This document shows, piece after piece, positions 1 to 9,597 of a stretch of 64,000 bases of DNA. The stretch comes from Thermosynechococcus sp. NK55a (lineage in GTDB: Bacteria; Cyanobacteriota; Cyanobacteriia; Thermosynechococcales; Thermosynechococcaceae). The first letter of the stretch is position 1. Every line of letters begins with the position of its first letter. The position numbers and the translations under genes are program-made. Location of the stretch: assembly GCF_000505665.1 (NCBI RefSeq), contig NC_023033.1, positions 1,240,001-1,304,000 of the forward strand, written 5' to 3'. Under the pieces are notes generated by a model, which saw only the letters and a list, made by a program, of their open reading frames with translations, was not told the origin of the DNA and did not search any database.

Positions 1-1040
1 TTCCGGTCTTTGGCCCTGGCCAAGCAGGGGCACAAATTGAAGCCAGTAAAGCCTGGGCAAAGGCGCTCATGGAGGCGGCTCAGATTCCTACGGCCCAGGC
101 AGCAGTGTTTGACAATTATGGGGCGGCCTCCCGTTATGTTCAAGCCAAAGGGGCCCCCATTGTTATTAAGGCCGATGGTTTAGCAGCGGGTAAAGGAGTG
201 ACGGTAGCAGCTACAGAAGCAGAGGCGATCGCGGCCCTCGAGCGAATTTTTGGGGGCGAATTTGGTGTTGCTGGTCAAAAGGTGGTCATTGAATCAGTGC
301 TGGAGGGGCAAGAGGTCTCCGTACTCGCCGTTACAGATGGCAAAACAATTCTGCCGCTGCTGCCTGCCCAAGACCATAAGCGCATTGGCGAAGGGGATAC
401 CGGTCCGAATACCGGGGGAATGGGAGTCTATGCCCCTGTACCTTGGGTAACACCAGAGCTAATGCGACGGATTCAAAGGACAATTCTCGAACCGGCCCTT
501 GGGGCTTTACAGGATCGCGGCATCCACTACTGTGGGGTGCTCTATGCGGGTCTGATGGTGACGCCCGCAGGGGATCCCTACGTGGTGGAGTTTAACTGTC
601 GCTTTGGTGATCCCGAAACCCAAGTGGTGCTGCCCCTTTTGGAAACCCCCTTGATTGATGTGATCCTAGCCTGTGTTGAGGGACGCTTAGCCAGTTTGGG
701 AACCTTGCAATGGCGCAATGAAGTGGCGCTATGCGTTGTCATGGCAGCAGGAGGTTATCCGGGCAGTTACCGCAAGGGGGATGTGATTCAGGGGATTCCA
801 GAAGCAATGGCCCAGGGAGTTCTGGTCTTCCATGCGGGTACCCGTTGGCAGGAGGGGCAGTGGTACACCAATGGTGGGCGGGTTCTCAACATCACTGCTT
901 TGGCCCCTGACTTTGCCACGGCGCAAGCCAAGGCCTACGGGGCGGTCAATGTTATTGAATTTGCCGACTGCTACTATCGTCGTGACATTGGCTACCGTAT
1001 TCTAGAATCATCGGCCCACAGAGGTGAATACCGTCCATGA
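1..1040 (+). CDS. purD: Phosphoribosylamine-glycine ligase (GAR synthetase), 5' end outside window
   Basis: Catalyses ATP-dependent joining of phosphoribosylamine and glycine in de novo purine synthesis, in the cytoplasm. The frame is open from the window edge (PVFGPGQAGAQIEASKAWAK precedes the first internal Met at base 69), so the true start lies upstream and only the N-terminal domain is missing. ATP-grasp features are visible: VIKADGLAAGKGV, the acidic EFNCRFGDPETQ metal-binding segment, and the C-terminal VVMAAGGYPGSY domain. The stop overlaps the ATG of the next gene (ATGA), suggesting translational coupling. The family assignment is secure. Confidence 0.96.
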   Translation, partial: PVFGPGQAGAQIEASKAWAKALMEAAQIPTAQAAVFDNYGAASRYVQAKGAPIVIKADGLAAGKGVTVAATEAEAIAALERIFGGEFGVAGQKVVIESVLEGQEVSVLAVTDGKTILPLLPAQDHKRIGEGDTGPNTGGMGVYAPVPWVTPELMRRIQRTILEPALGALQDRGIHYCGVLYAGLMVTPAGDPYVVEFNCRFGDPETQVVLPLLETPLIDVILACVEGRLASLGTLQWRNEVALCVVMAAGGYPGSYRKGDVIQGIPEAMAQGVLVFHAGTRWQEGQWYTNGGRVLNITALAPDFATAQAKAYGAVNVIEFADCYYRRDIGYRILESSAHRGEYRP

Positions 1041-1330
1041 CCCTTCTCACTTCCAAAACTGACCCATTGCGCTGCTTAACCGGCGCGTTAATTGCTGGTA
1101 CCCTTGGGATTCTCCTCTATCGGCTCACAGGGGCGATCGCCTACCTCCTTGCTACCCATGCCGTCAGTCCTCACAATCAACTGGTTTATAGCTTGGCAGT
1201 TGCCGTGCGCACCCTCGTGGTCGGTTTGTGTACCCTGGCAACGGGTGTCTTTAGCATTATTGCGCTGGGGCTAGTGGCCCTGACGCTGCAACTCCTTTGG
1301 GAACGCTGGATACAACGGGAGCAAGCTTAA
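1037..1330 (+). CDS. Small two-helix membrane protein, DUF3082-like
   Basis: A 97-residue protein with two hydrophobic stretches (about residues 13-40 and 50-88) and a charged C-terminus (WERWIQREQA), so probably an integral membrane protein. It resembles the short cyanobacterial DUF3082 family, whose function is unknown; this assignment is from memory of the pattern. The ATG overlaps the purD stop by 4 nt, so it is probably co-translated with purD. Its stop overlaps the stop of the convergent ABC ATPase gene. Confidence 0.7.
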   Translation: MTLLTSKTDPLRCLTGALIAGTLGILLYRLTGAIAYLLATHAVSPHNQLVYSLAVAVRTLVVGLCTLATGVFSIIALGLVALTLQLLWERWIQREQA

Positions 1331-2028
1331 CTGTTGCTGATTTTGCCATCCTCAATTTTGGTGATGCGATCAGCAATAGCTGTAATACGGGGATCATGGG
1401 TAACAATCAATACCGTGCAGTCGTTTTGCTTGGCCAGCTTGTCGAGAATCTTGATCACCTGTTGGCCATTTTGGGAATCAAGGGAGGCTGTGGGTTCATC
1501 GGCAAAAATGATCTTTGGCTCACCGGCCAAGGCACGGGCAATGGCAACCCGTTGTTTTTGTCCTCCGGAGAGGTTGGCGGGCACAAAGTCGCAGCGATCG
1601 CCCAAGCCAACTGCCTCGAGAAGCGCTGCTGCCTGTTCCTTCGCTTTTTTGCCTTTAATGCCCTTAAGATTGAGGGCAATTTCAACATTTTCCAGTGCGG
1701 TCAAGGCAGGGAAAAGATTAAAACTCTGAAAGATAAAGCCAATATTTTGCAGGCGGAATTTTGCCAGTGCGACCTTGGACAGTTGGGTTATCTCTTGGCC
1801 TAAGACAACCACTTGACCACTGGTGGGGGCAAGAATGCCGGCCAAAATCGAGAGCAGAGTGGTTTTCCCCGACCCCGAAGGTCCCATCAGCAGATGGATA
1901 TGACCGGCTTCGATTTGTAGATTGATTCCCTGCAGAACAGGGGTCTCCTGATGACCAGAACGATAAACCTTGGTTAGATTGGTGGTGGCGATCGCCAGCC
2001 TAGTCGTGATCACAGCGGCAAGTCTCAT
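1327..2028 (-). CDS. ABC transporter ATP-binding protein (DevA/LolD/MacB-like)
   Basis: A 233-residue ATPase subunit of the family that drives MacB/LolD/DevA-type export or lipoprotein release. Walker A (GPSGSGKTT), the Q-loop region, signature LSGGQKQR, Walker B (IIFADEPTASLD) and the H-loop (VTHD) are all intact. No membrane or fusion subunit sits beside it, so its permease must be encoded elsewhere. It lies 19 nt downstream of the ArsA-like gene on the same strand and could be co-transcribed. DevA is the closest cyanobacterial name I can offer; the substrate is unknown. Confidence 0.88.
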   Translation of the reverse strand: MRLAAVITTRLAIATTNLTKVYRSGHQETPVLQGINLQIEAGHIHLLMGPSGSGKTTLLSILAGILAPTSGQVVVLGQEITQLSKVALAKFRLQNIGFIFQSFNLFPALTALENVEIALNLKGIKGKKAKEQAAALLEAVGLGDRCDFVPANLSGGQKQRVAIARALAGEPKIIFADEPTASLDSQNGQQVIKILDKLAKQNDCTVLIVTHDPRITAIADRITKIEDGKISNS

Positions 2029-2047
2029 CAGTCATTGATTGGGCGAA

Positions 2048-3235
2048 TTAGCCACTGGTGGCACTAGCAAAGCGGATTTTCAGGTAGTCCGCCTCCATTT
2101 TCGCGCCCACCGGTTGCAGCGCTGCCAATCCTTGGGGGAGCACCATATTACGACGATGGTTGCCAATGCGAATATTCAACTCATCCGCCGTCTTGTTCAG
2201 TTCAATTTTTTCCTTGGGGACCCCCGGTAGATACAGTTCAAGACTGTACTGGCCATCGCTGGGCACCACCCGAATTGTTTGCTCGTGGTAATAAACCTGA
2301 GCTGGATCCTCATCGCCATAGAGGGTCTCCTTCAGGCGATGCAGTGCTGCTAAACCACAGAGTTCCTCAGCAAACAAGGGGACTTCCTTGACGGGCAGGG
2401 GGCGAAAATTGTCGTGAATCTCTTGGCGATACCGTTGCTGGGTTTCTTTCCAGCGGGTAAAGAAGGGATCATGCACGGTCTCCGGCAAAATGCGGTTGGC
2501 CACCACTAAATCCGTGGCCACATTGTAGAGGCTGAGATAGGCATGGGCACGAAGGGATTCCTTGATCACCATCTTTTCTGGATTGGTTACCAAGCGCACG
2601 GAGGTTTGCGTGTTGTCGGTGAGAACTTTTTCAAGGGCTTCAATCTGCTCATAAAATTCATAGGGTGCATCCATGACCTCTTGATCGGGCAAAGAGAACC
2701 CTACCAAGGGCTTGAAAATTGGCTCCACAATGGGTCGCAAGGCCACGGACATCCGCTGTAAGGGTTTGTAGAAGCGGCGCATATACCAGCCGCTCACCTC
2801 GGGCAGGCTCAACAGCCGCAGTGCCGTGCCTGTGGGGGCAGAGTCAATAATGAGGACATCGTATTGACCTTCGTCGTAGTGGCGCTTCATACGCACAAGG
2901 GCAAAAATTTCATCCATCCCCGGCAAGATGGCCAATTCCTCCGCCTGAACTCCTTCTAACCCCCGCGCCTGCAAGACTTGGGTAATGTAGCGCTTGACGG
3001 CTCCCCAGTTGTCCTCCAGTTCCATGAGGGCATCTAGTTCGGCACCCCAGAGATTTTCGGCAACGGGCACTGGCACATGCCCCAGTTCCATGTCAAAACT
3101 ATCGGCAAGGGAGTGGGCGGGATCGGTACTCAGCACCAAGGTTTTGTAGCCCAACTCGGCACAGCGTAGCCCCGTTGCTGCCGCCACTGAGGTTTTACCA
3201 ACGCCACCTTTGCCAGTCATTAAAATTACGCGCAT
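2048..3235 (-). CDS. ArsA/Get3-family ATPase with C-terminal HSP20-like domain
   Basis: A 395-residue soluble ATPase. The N-terminus has the deviant P-loop GKGGVGKTS and the [12 protein letters not shown] switch typical of ArsA/Get3. The family DTAP motif appears as DSAPTG, near residues 130-136. From about residue 325 the sequence ([21 protein letters not shown]) looks like the HSP20-like domain found at the C-terminus of cyanobacterial and plastid ArsA homologues. In this family the role is targeting of tail-anchored proteins or anion transport; which applies here is not shown. It is followed at 19 nt by the ABC ATPase and is divergent from psbA1. Confidence 0.9.
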   Translation of the reverse strand: MRVILMTGKGGVGKTSVAAATGLRCAELGYKTLVLSTDPAHSLADSFDMELGHVPVPVAENLWGAELDALMELEDNWGAVKRYITQVLQARGLEGVQAEELAILPGMDEIFALVRMKRHYDEGQYDVLIIDSAPTGTALRLLSLPEVSGWYMRRFYKPLQRMSVALRPIVEPIFKPLVGFSLPDQEVMDAPYEFYEQIEALEKVLTDNTQTSVRLVTNPEKMVIKESLRAHAYLSLYNVATDLVVANRILPETVHDPFFTRWKETQQRYRQEIHDNFRPLPVKEVPLFAEELCGLAALHRLKETLYGDEDPAQVYYHEQTIRVVPSDGQYSLELYLPGVPKEKIELNKTADELNIRIGNHRRNMVLPQGLAALQPVGAKMEADYLKIRFASATSG

Positions 3236-3495
3236 GGGAAGGCTCTGCCCTAAACACAGTTGCTTAAAATATCTTAACTCTTGAGCTTATCCTTGGGGGG
3301 CGATCGCTCGCCATCAATGGAAATAAAATCATTAAGGAAAATAAATAAATACAACTACCTATTTAGTTTTATTAACAATCATTTAGAACCCTCCCCGATC
3401 TCCCGGGGCGAATATTAACTTAATGCTTAAGCCCTTGCAGTTTATGACTGTTTTCAAGGGTTTGTAAATCAAATATATTTGGACTTATCACGACT

Positions 3496-4578
3496 ATGAC
3501 CACAACTCTCCAACGTCGCGAAAGCGCGAATTTGTGGGAGCGGTTTTGTAACTGGGTGACCAGCACCGATAACCGCCTCTATGTGGGCTGGTTTGGTGTG
3601 ATCATGATCCCCACCCTATTGGCCGCAACCATCTGCTTTGTAATTGCCTTCATCGCTGCTCCCCCTGTAGACATCGATGGCATCCGTGAGCCTGTTTCTG
3701 GTTCTTTGCTCTATGGCAACAACATCATCACCGGTGCCGTTGTCCCCTCTAGCAACGCCATTGGCTTGCACTTCTACCCCATTTGGGAAGCTGCCTCCCT
3801 CGATGAGTGGCTCTACAACGGTGGCCCTTACCAACTCATCATCTTCCACTTCCTGCTAGGTGCCTCCTGCTACATGGGTCGCCAGTGGGAACTCAGCTAC
3901 CGCCTTGGGATGCGGCCTTGGATCTGCGTGGCCTACTCTGCCCCCCTGGCCTCTGCCTTTGCGGTCTTCTTGATCTACCCCATTGGTCAAGGCAGCTTCT
4001 CTGACGGGATGCCCCTCGGTATCTCCGGTACCTTCAACTTTATGATCGTGTTCCAAGCGGAACACAACATCCTCATGCACCCCTTCCACCAACTGGGTGT
4101 GGCCGGTGTCTTTGGTGGTGCTCTGTTCTCCGCCATGCACGGTTCTCTGGTGACCTCCAGTTTGATCCGTGAAACAACCGAAACCGAATCCACCAACTAC
4201 GGTTACAAATTTGGTCAAGAGGAAGAAACCTACAACATCGTGGCTGCCCACGGTTACTTTGGCCGGCTGATCTTCCAATACGCCAGCTTCAACAACAGCC
4301 GTGCACTGCACTTCTTCCTGGCGGCTTGGCCGGTGGTGGGTGTGTGGTTCACGGCGCTGGGTATCAGCACCATGGCCTTCAACCTCAACGGTTTCAACTT
4401 CAACCACTCGGTCATTGATGCCAAGGGCAACGTGATCAACACCTGGGCGGACATTATCAACCGTGCCAACTTGGGGATGGAAGTGATGCACGAGCGCAAT
4501 GCTCACAACTTCCCCCTCGACTTGGCCAGCGCTGAGTCTGCTCCTGTGGCGATGATTGCTCCGAGCCTTAACGGCTAA
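3496..4578 (+). CDS. psbA1: Photosystem II reaction-centre protein D1, D1:1 type
   Basis: A 360-residue D1 protein, the thylakoid PSII core subunit carrying TyrZ and most Mn-cluster ligands. Y161, D170, E189, H190 and the C-terminal extension [16 protein letters not shown] after Ala344 are present, so it needs CtpA processing. Diagnostic residues are G80, Q130, C144, F158, P173, A270 and T286. Q130 with C144 and P173 is the D1:1 (PsbA1) combination of T. elongatus. It is tandem with psbA2 311 bp downstream and followed by its own terminator. The 260 bp upstream is non-coding; I could not place a convincing promoter there. Confidence 0.98.
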   Translation: MTTTLQRRESANLWERFCNWVTSTDNRLYVGWFGVIMIPTLLAATICFVIAFIAAPPVDIDGIREPVSGSLLYGNNIITGAVVPSSNAIGLHFYPIWEAASLDEWLYNGGPYQLIIFHFLLGASCYMGRQWELSYRLGMRPWICVAYSAPLASAFAVFLIYPIGQGSFSDGMPLGISGTFNFMIVFQAEHNILMHPFHQLGVAGVFGGALFSAMHGSLVTSSLIRETTETESTNYGYKFGQEEETYNIVAAHGYFGRLIFQYASFNNSRALHFFLAAWPVVGVWFTALGISTMAFNLNGFNFNHSVIDAKGNVINTWADIINRANLGMEVMHERNAHNFPLDLASAESAPVAMIAPSLNG

Positions 4579-4607
4579 GCAACGCTATCTGCTGAACTTT
4601 TACACAG

Positions 4608-4636
4608 CCGCTCCTAAACCGAGGGGCGGTTTTTTA
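4608..4636 (+). terminator. Rho-independent terminator after psbA1
   Basis: The stem CCGCTCC / GGGGCGG (7 bp, one G-T pair) with an 8-nt loop is followed directly by T6, 30 nt after the psbA1 stop. It isolates psbA1 transcription from psbA2. Confidence 0.85.
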
Positions 4637-4790
4637 TTGCGTTACAGCCCACAGGGATTAACGGGCTCAATATTGCAAAAGCTTAAGGCTAAGGGACTCG
4701 GGTACCTCCCCAGCTCCAATGTAAAAGATTGATAAAAATTAATGGATAAACAAAGTTTCTTTGATCCTATAAAACTTGACCTCAAACCCC

Positions 4791-4818
4791 TTGCCGCTCA
4801 AACATATAACTATATAAT
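4791..4818 (+). promoter_or_regulatory. Candidate sigma70-type promoter of psbA2
   Basis: TTGCCG (4791-4796) and a consensus TATAAT (4813-4818) are separated by 16 nt. Transcription would begin near 4825, giving a leader of about 65 nt before the psbA2 ATG. Combined with the psbA1 terminator, this indicates psbA2 is an independent transcription unit. This is seen by motif match only. Confidence 0.55.
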
Positions 4819-4889
4819 CAATAAATAGAGTATGCAGCGTTTATTGCTGCTGCTCCGGTCCTGTTGTTATTTATGGATTCATAACGACT

Positions 4890-5972
4890 ATGACTACAGT
4901 TCTGCAACGTCGTCAGACAGCGAATCTGTGGGAGCGTTTTTGTGATTGGATCACCAGCACAGAGAACCGCCTTTATATTGGCTGGTTTGGGGTGATCATG
5001 ATCCCGACGCTTCTTGCCGCAACGATTTGCTTTGTCATTGCCTTTATTGCGGCGCCCCCTGTGGATATTGATGGCATCCGTGAGCCGGTTTCTGGCTCCT
5101 TGCTCTATGGCAACAACATCATTACCGCGTCAATAGTGCCCTCCTCTAATGCCATTGGGTTACACCTCTACCCAATCTGGGATGCCGCTTCCCTTGATGA
5201 GTGGCTCTACAATGGTGGGCCTTACCAACTGATTGTTTTCCACTTCCTCATCGGCATTTTCTGCTACATGGGTCGGGAGTGGGAACTCAGCTACCGCCTC
5301 GGGATGCGGCCTTGGATTCCTGTGGCCTTCTCTGCCCCTGTGGCAGCGGCAACGGCGGTGCTGTTGATCTACCCCATTGGTCAAGGCAGCTTTTCCGATG
5401 GACTGATGCTGGGGATTTCCGGTACGTTCAACTTCATGATTGTGTTCCAAGCTGAACACAATATCCTCATGCACCCCTTCCACCAACTGGGTGTGGCAGG
5501 TGTCTTTGGTGGTGCCTTGTTTGCCGCTATGCACGGTTCTCTGGTGACCTCCAGCTTGATCCGTGAAACCACGGAAACCGAATCCACCAACTATGGCTAC
5601 AAATTTGGTCAAGAGGAAGAAACCTACAACATTGTGGCCGCTCACGGTTACTTTGGTCGGCTGATCTTCCAATACGCCAGCTTCAACAACAGCCGCTCCC
5701 TGCACTTCTTCCTCGCGGCTTGGCCAGTGGTGGGTATCTGGTTTGCTGCCCTGGGTATTAGCACGATGGCCTTTAATCTCAATGGTTTCAACTTCAACCA
5801 CTCCGTTGTGGATGCGCAAGGCAACGTGATCAACACCTGGGCAGACATCATCAACCGCGCCAACATTGGTATTGAGGTGATGCATGAACGCAATGCCCAC
5901 AACTTCCCCCTCGACTTGGCTAGCGGTGAATCGGCTCCTGTGGCGATGATTGCCCCGAGCATTGCAGCCTAA
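4890..5972 (+). CDS. psbA2: Photosystem II protein D1, D1:2 / D1' (low-oxygen) type
   Basis: A 360-residue D1 isoform with all catalytic ligands kept (Y161, D170, E189, H190, C-terminal Ala344 site). It differs from psbA1 by A80, E130, P144, L158, M173, S270 and A286. A80/L158/A286 are the residues reported for D1' proteins induced under low oxygen, and P144/M173 are the known T. elongatus PsbA2 changes near TyrZ. Family knowledge therefore predicts microaerobic expression. It has its own promoter candidate and terminator. Confidence 0.97.
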   Translation: MTTVLQRRQTANLWERFCDWITSTENRLYIGWFGVIMIPTLLAATICFVIAFIAAPPVDIDGIREPVSGSLLYGNNIITASIVPSSNAIGLHLYPIWDAASLDEWLYNGGPYQLIVFHFLIGIFCYMGREWELSYRLGMRPWIPVAFSAPVAAATAVLLIYPIGQGSFSDGLMLGISGTFNFMIVFQAEHNILMHPFHQLGVAGVFGGALFAAMHGSLVTSSLIRETTETESTNYGYKFGQEEETYNIVAAHGYFGRLIFQYASFNNSRSLHFFLAAWPVVGIWFAALGISTMAFNLNGFNFNHSVVDAQGNVINTWADIINRANIGIEVMHERNAHNFPLDLASGESAPVAMIAPSIAA

Positions 5973-6014
5973 AAAGGTCACTCCTAAGCCTCTCTAGTGA
6001 TAAGTCCAAATCTG

Positions 6015-6039
6015 GCTCCCTACAGGGGGAGCTTTTTTT
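6015..6039 (+). terminator. Rho-independent terminator after psbA2
   Basis: The stem GCTCCC / GGGAGC with a short loop is followed by T7, about 40 nt after the psbA2 stop. It separates psbA2 from the convergent bciB gene. Confidence 0.85.
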
Positions 6040-6046
6040 ATGGCAA

Positions 6047-7237
6047 TTACGGGGCGGGGAGTTGATACTGATCCACAATTTTTTGGGCAAAGGCGGGCAC
6101 ATGAGCGGCAAGTTTTTGGGGATAGTTGCGCCGCACATAGAGATAGTTTCGGGTGAAGTGGGAATCAATGGAAAAGCGGGCATATTCAAGCCCTTTGGGG
6201 CCAATACGCTCAATCACTAAGCCCACCAGTTTGGCCGCCCACAGGGGCAGGGTAACGCCTTTATCGTAGGCAGGAATGCTTTGTTGCACCGCAGCGTGGC
6301 GATCGCCGGCACTCGTGACGGGCTGGATTTCCAATTGATCCTGCACAAGGTCCAGCATTTCTTGGCCAAGCTCATTGCGCACCACCAGCCACTGCCAACC
6401 TAAGGGGGCCCCCATATATCCCACCACCAAATCGGCAAGGCCATTGACGTAGTCAAAGCAACTCATGCAGGAGGGGGCAAAGACATCCTTGAGTTGATTG
6501 GTTTTGAGGCCAAAGAAGGGCACGGTTTCTGTGGAGCCGTCGCTGTGCTTGAAATGTACGCGAAAGTCCTGCATGAACTCGTAGTAAATCACCGTGTCGG
6601 GCGATCGGCTGGTGGTTTCCAGGAATTTTTGCAGACCCGCACGGGTGACGTTATCCACGCAGGGGGTTCCCAGCACATAGAGCTTCTCTAGGCCCAGTTT
6701 GTCTTGAACGGCTCGCAGGGCCTGAATTTGACAGCCAACCCCAATCACCAAGAGCCGTTTGAGGCCAGCTTGTTCCACCTGCTCTAGCACCGAAAGATTG
6801 GGAGATAGGGTGGGCTTGTTTACCCGCGCCGCCAAAATCTCCTCACGGGTGCGGGCAATCACGGGCTTGGGGGTAAAGCGATCGCTCTCGCTATTTTGAA
6901 CACAGACAACGCCCTCAACCCGTCCCGATTCCAACAGGGTAATGGCAATAGTGCTGACAATGCCCGTCCACTGGGCTCCCGGAATCGGCTCTGTTTTGCG
7001 AGCCGCCATCATCTCCCGGTGAACGCCAAAGTAGCACTCATCCCAGTTGTCAAGATCACGGGCACGGCCATGACTTTGCTGCTCAAGGGTCTCAAACTGT
7101 TGATTGAGGAAGGCACAGGCCTCTTTGACATAGTGGATATAGTAGGTGTCGCAGAGGCCACACTCACTGCATAGGGTCTTGGCGGGGCGGGGACTACCGG
7201 GCTTAAGGGCACGGGCTTTGCGATGGGCAGCAGTCAT
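6047..7237 (-). CDS. bciB: 3,8-divinyl (proto)chlorophyllide a 8-vinyl reductase, ferredoxin type
   Basis: An FrhB-like iron-sulfur flavoprotein of about 396 residues, matching the length of Synechocystis Slr1923 (BciB). It reduces the 8-vinyl group of divinyl chlorophyllide using reduced ferredoxin, a late step of chlorophyll a synthesis. The N-terminal CSECGLC plus a nearby Cys (KEACAF) and the later CMSCFDY are the expected cluster ligands. I choose the ATG at 7237; a GTG two codons upstream also fits. It starts 6 nt after the stop of the repaired transketolase-like gene, so the two are probably co-transcribed. HCAR-like reductases share the fold, so exact substrate is inference. Confidence 0.88.
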   Translation of the reverse strand: MTAAHRKARALKPGSPRPAKTLCSECGLCDTYYIHYVKEACAFLNQQFETLEQQSHGRARDLDNWDECYFGVHREMMAARKTEPIPGAQWTGIVSTIAITLLESGRVEGVVCVQNSESDRFTPKPVIARTREEILAARVNKPTLSPNLSVLEQVEQAGLKRLLVIGVGCQIQALRAVQDKLGLEKLYVLGTPCVDNVTRAGLQKFLETTSRSPDTVIYYEFMQDFRVHFKHSDGSTETVPFFGLKTNQLKDVFAPSCMSCFDYVNGLADLVVGYMGAPLGWQWLVVRNELGQEMLDLVQDQLEIQPVTSAGDRHAAVQQSIPAYDKGVTLPLWAAKLVGLVIERIGPKGLEYARFSIDSHFTRNYLYVRRNYPQKLAAHVPAFAQKIVDQYQLPAP

Positions 7238-7243
7238 GGGCAC

Positions 7244-9441
7244 TTACTTCAGCAGTGAACGGGCGCGATCGCAAATGGCTTCGGGGGTGAGGCCATTGTA
7301 GGCCATCAGTTCGGCAGGGCTAGCTGTTGTTTCGCCGCGCTGCCAAGCCAGTAGATCGCGAGGACAAGTGGCACGCAGCAAAATGGGTTCTAAAAGGGCA
7401 GAGGCCCCCCCGTTACCCCCAAGAGGGCATCGCCGTCAAACAGACGCTGGAAGGTGGCCTCATCGGCAAAGCCGCCATCGGGTTCCGCGCAGGTTTGCCA
7501 AGCAACATCCCCAGGGCGGTAGAGGCGGCGGGGGTTAATTACCGAAACCAGCCGCACTCGATAGCCTAAATCCTCCAATTGGGGTAGGGCATGATACACG
7601 GGTTGCAAAATCATATCCCCCAGCACCGCTAGGACTAAGGTTCGTCCCCCTTGAGTGGATTCATAGAGGGTGAGTGCCCCCTCATCAAGGGCCTGTTCCG
7701 TTTGTGCAAAGGTGGTGCGCACCGGCAGTGGCGTTTTACTCGCAAAGATAGCAATTCCCTTGTTTTGGGTGTTCAGTGCCCAGCGGTAACACACTTGAAT
7801 GCTGTTGGCATCTGGCGGGAAAAGGACAAAGATATTGCCATTGCGCAACAAAGCGGCATAGTAGGCTTCAATTTCCGGGCGTTGATGCGTCCAACCATTC
7901 CGTCCCTGCTCAAGGGCGCCGGCGGTAAAGAGAGTAACCGTCGAAGGGGTGGGACGGCGCAGTTCTGCCATCGCTTGGGTGACCGTTTGCCAGATGGGGA
8001 GACCATTAATGGCAAAGGATTCGTAGGAGCACCAAAGACTACGGCTGCCCATCAAACATAATCCTGCAGCTAGGCCCGCGCAGGCATCCTCGCTCAGGGG
8101 TTCGTATACTTGGCCATTGGGCAGTTGGTTGTAGAGGGGATCCGTCGTTGGGTGAATGATCTTCAGGGCTTGGTTGATGTTGCCAATCCCAGAGGCCTCA
8201 TTGCCATCGGCATTGGTAACAAGGTAGCGGCGATCGCGCTGCCCCACTTCTGCCACCATGCGCCCCATGGCGGTTGTGGCCACTTTGCTTTCCCCCAAGG
8301 CATAGGCCTCAAGGGCAATCTCCCCAAGGGGAGGTAAGTCTAAGACCTGCTCTGTAACCACCACCTCCGCCGCTGGCCCGCCGGCTGCTGCCACACAGTT
8401 TTGACGCACCAGTTCCCAGGCGGCAGGAGAAAGGGCACGGGCTTTGAGGGCATTGACAATATCGGGGTTGTCGAGGGTGTGCTGGGCATAAAGGTTATGG
8501 GATTTTGCCCCCTTGGCATGAACACCTGCCCCCTTCAGTTGTTTGAGGATAAAGACGGTCAGCTTGCCAGCGAGAGCCGATCGCGCTGCCTCTTGCATTC
8601 CCTTCAGGACCGCCTGCACAAAGGCCAAGCGCTGCCCAAAGGAAAACTGAGTGCTATCGACGTAGTCCCCCGCTTGACCGCTGTCGTCAAAGTCTTTGGC
8701 ATCCACCAGCACCACCTCTTGGAAACCGTTGCCGTGCCAGTAGGCCATCATTTCTGGATTGGTTTTCAGAGAAACCATGCTGTGGTGTTCTTGGCTAAAG
8801 CCATTCCAAACCAGGACAGGTAGGAAATTGGTGACCTCTGGGAAAGCGGTGTGGAAGTGCGCCATGCTGCTCATGACGTAGGGCTCCCCTAGGCCGCCAT
8901 CCCCTAAGGTGAAGGGAAAGAGGGTCTGGCGGTGTAACCAAGCAGCGGCCATAGCAAAGTGCTGCCCCTGTCCCAGGGGGCCGGCCGGCGCCAGAATCCC
9001 CGGAATATAGCCTGAGAGGTGGCCAAGCAGACCATGTTTTTCGCGGAAGCGATCGCGCAGGTCCTGAACCGTATAAATGCCCATTTTCTCTAGGGAGCGA
9101 TCCAAGAACAGGGCGGCATAAAAGCCTGGCGCATGGTGCCCCACTTCCGTGATGATATTTTTGTGCCCCAACATCACGAGGGCAGCATAGGCTTCTGCTT
9201 GACTGGCAAAGCCGCCAGGATGACCAGAGGCCTTACTGCCGGTCATCTGTAAGATCAGATAGCGGAGGGCATCGGCATAGAGGAGCGTTTGATAGGCGGC
9301 TTCCGGAGCCTCCAGATCCCTAAGGGCTGGCTGTTGGGTACTCAGGAGTGGCCTTTGACCATAGCGATCCCAGTCTGGCCAATCATTGCCAAAATACTGA
9401 ATTCCTTCACAGAAACTGGGGACTGAAGTTACCGCTGTCAT
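7244..9441 (-). CDS. Transketolase/phosphoketolase-like ThDP-dependent protein, apparent frameshift near the 3' end
   Basis: Homologous in layout to transketolase: TGSKASGHPGG near the N-terminus, the ThDP-binding GDGG segment, and a pyrimidine-binding half in the middle. It diverges strongly from the true transketolase at 33.8 kb and lacks the N-terminal region of XFP phosphoketolases; cyanobacteria such as Synechocystis carry a similar extra protein of unclear activity. The zero frame ends at 7390, but after a C7 run (7406-7412, plus strand) a second frame continues plausibly (ASALLEPILLRATCPRDLLA) to a stop at 7244. One extra base in the run gives a single protein of about 732 residues. 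The ATG at 9441 is preferred over the upstream GTG at 9468. Confidence 0.75.
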
Positions 9442-9597
9442 AGACCCTGACCCAACTCTTGAGTGCACGCTTAGTCTCCTATCTTACAGGGGTGGGGAGT
9501 TCCCCTGAGGGCAGTTGATCAGGGAATATCCCCGAAATAACGGTGTTGGAGTGGATTGCAGGCATAGATTGATTTTTCTTGGGGAAAGGGATTAACA

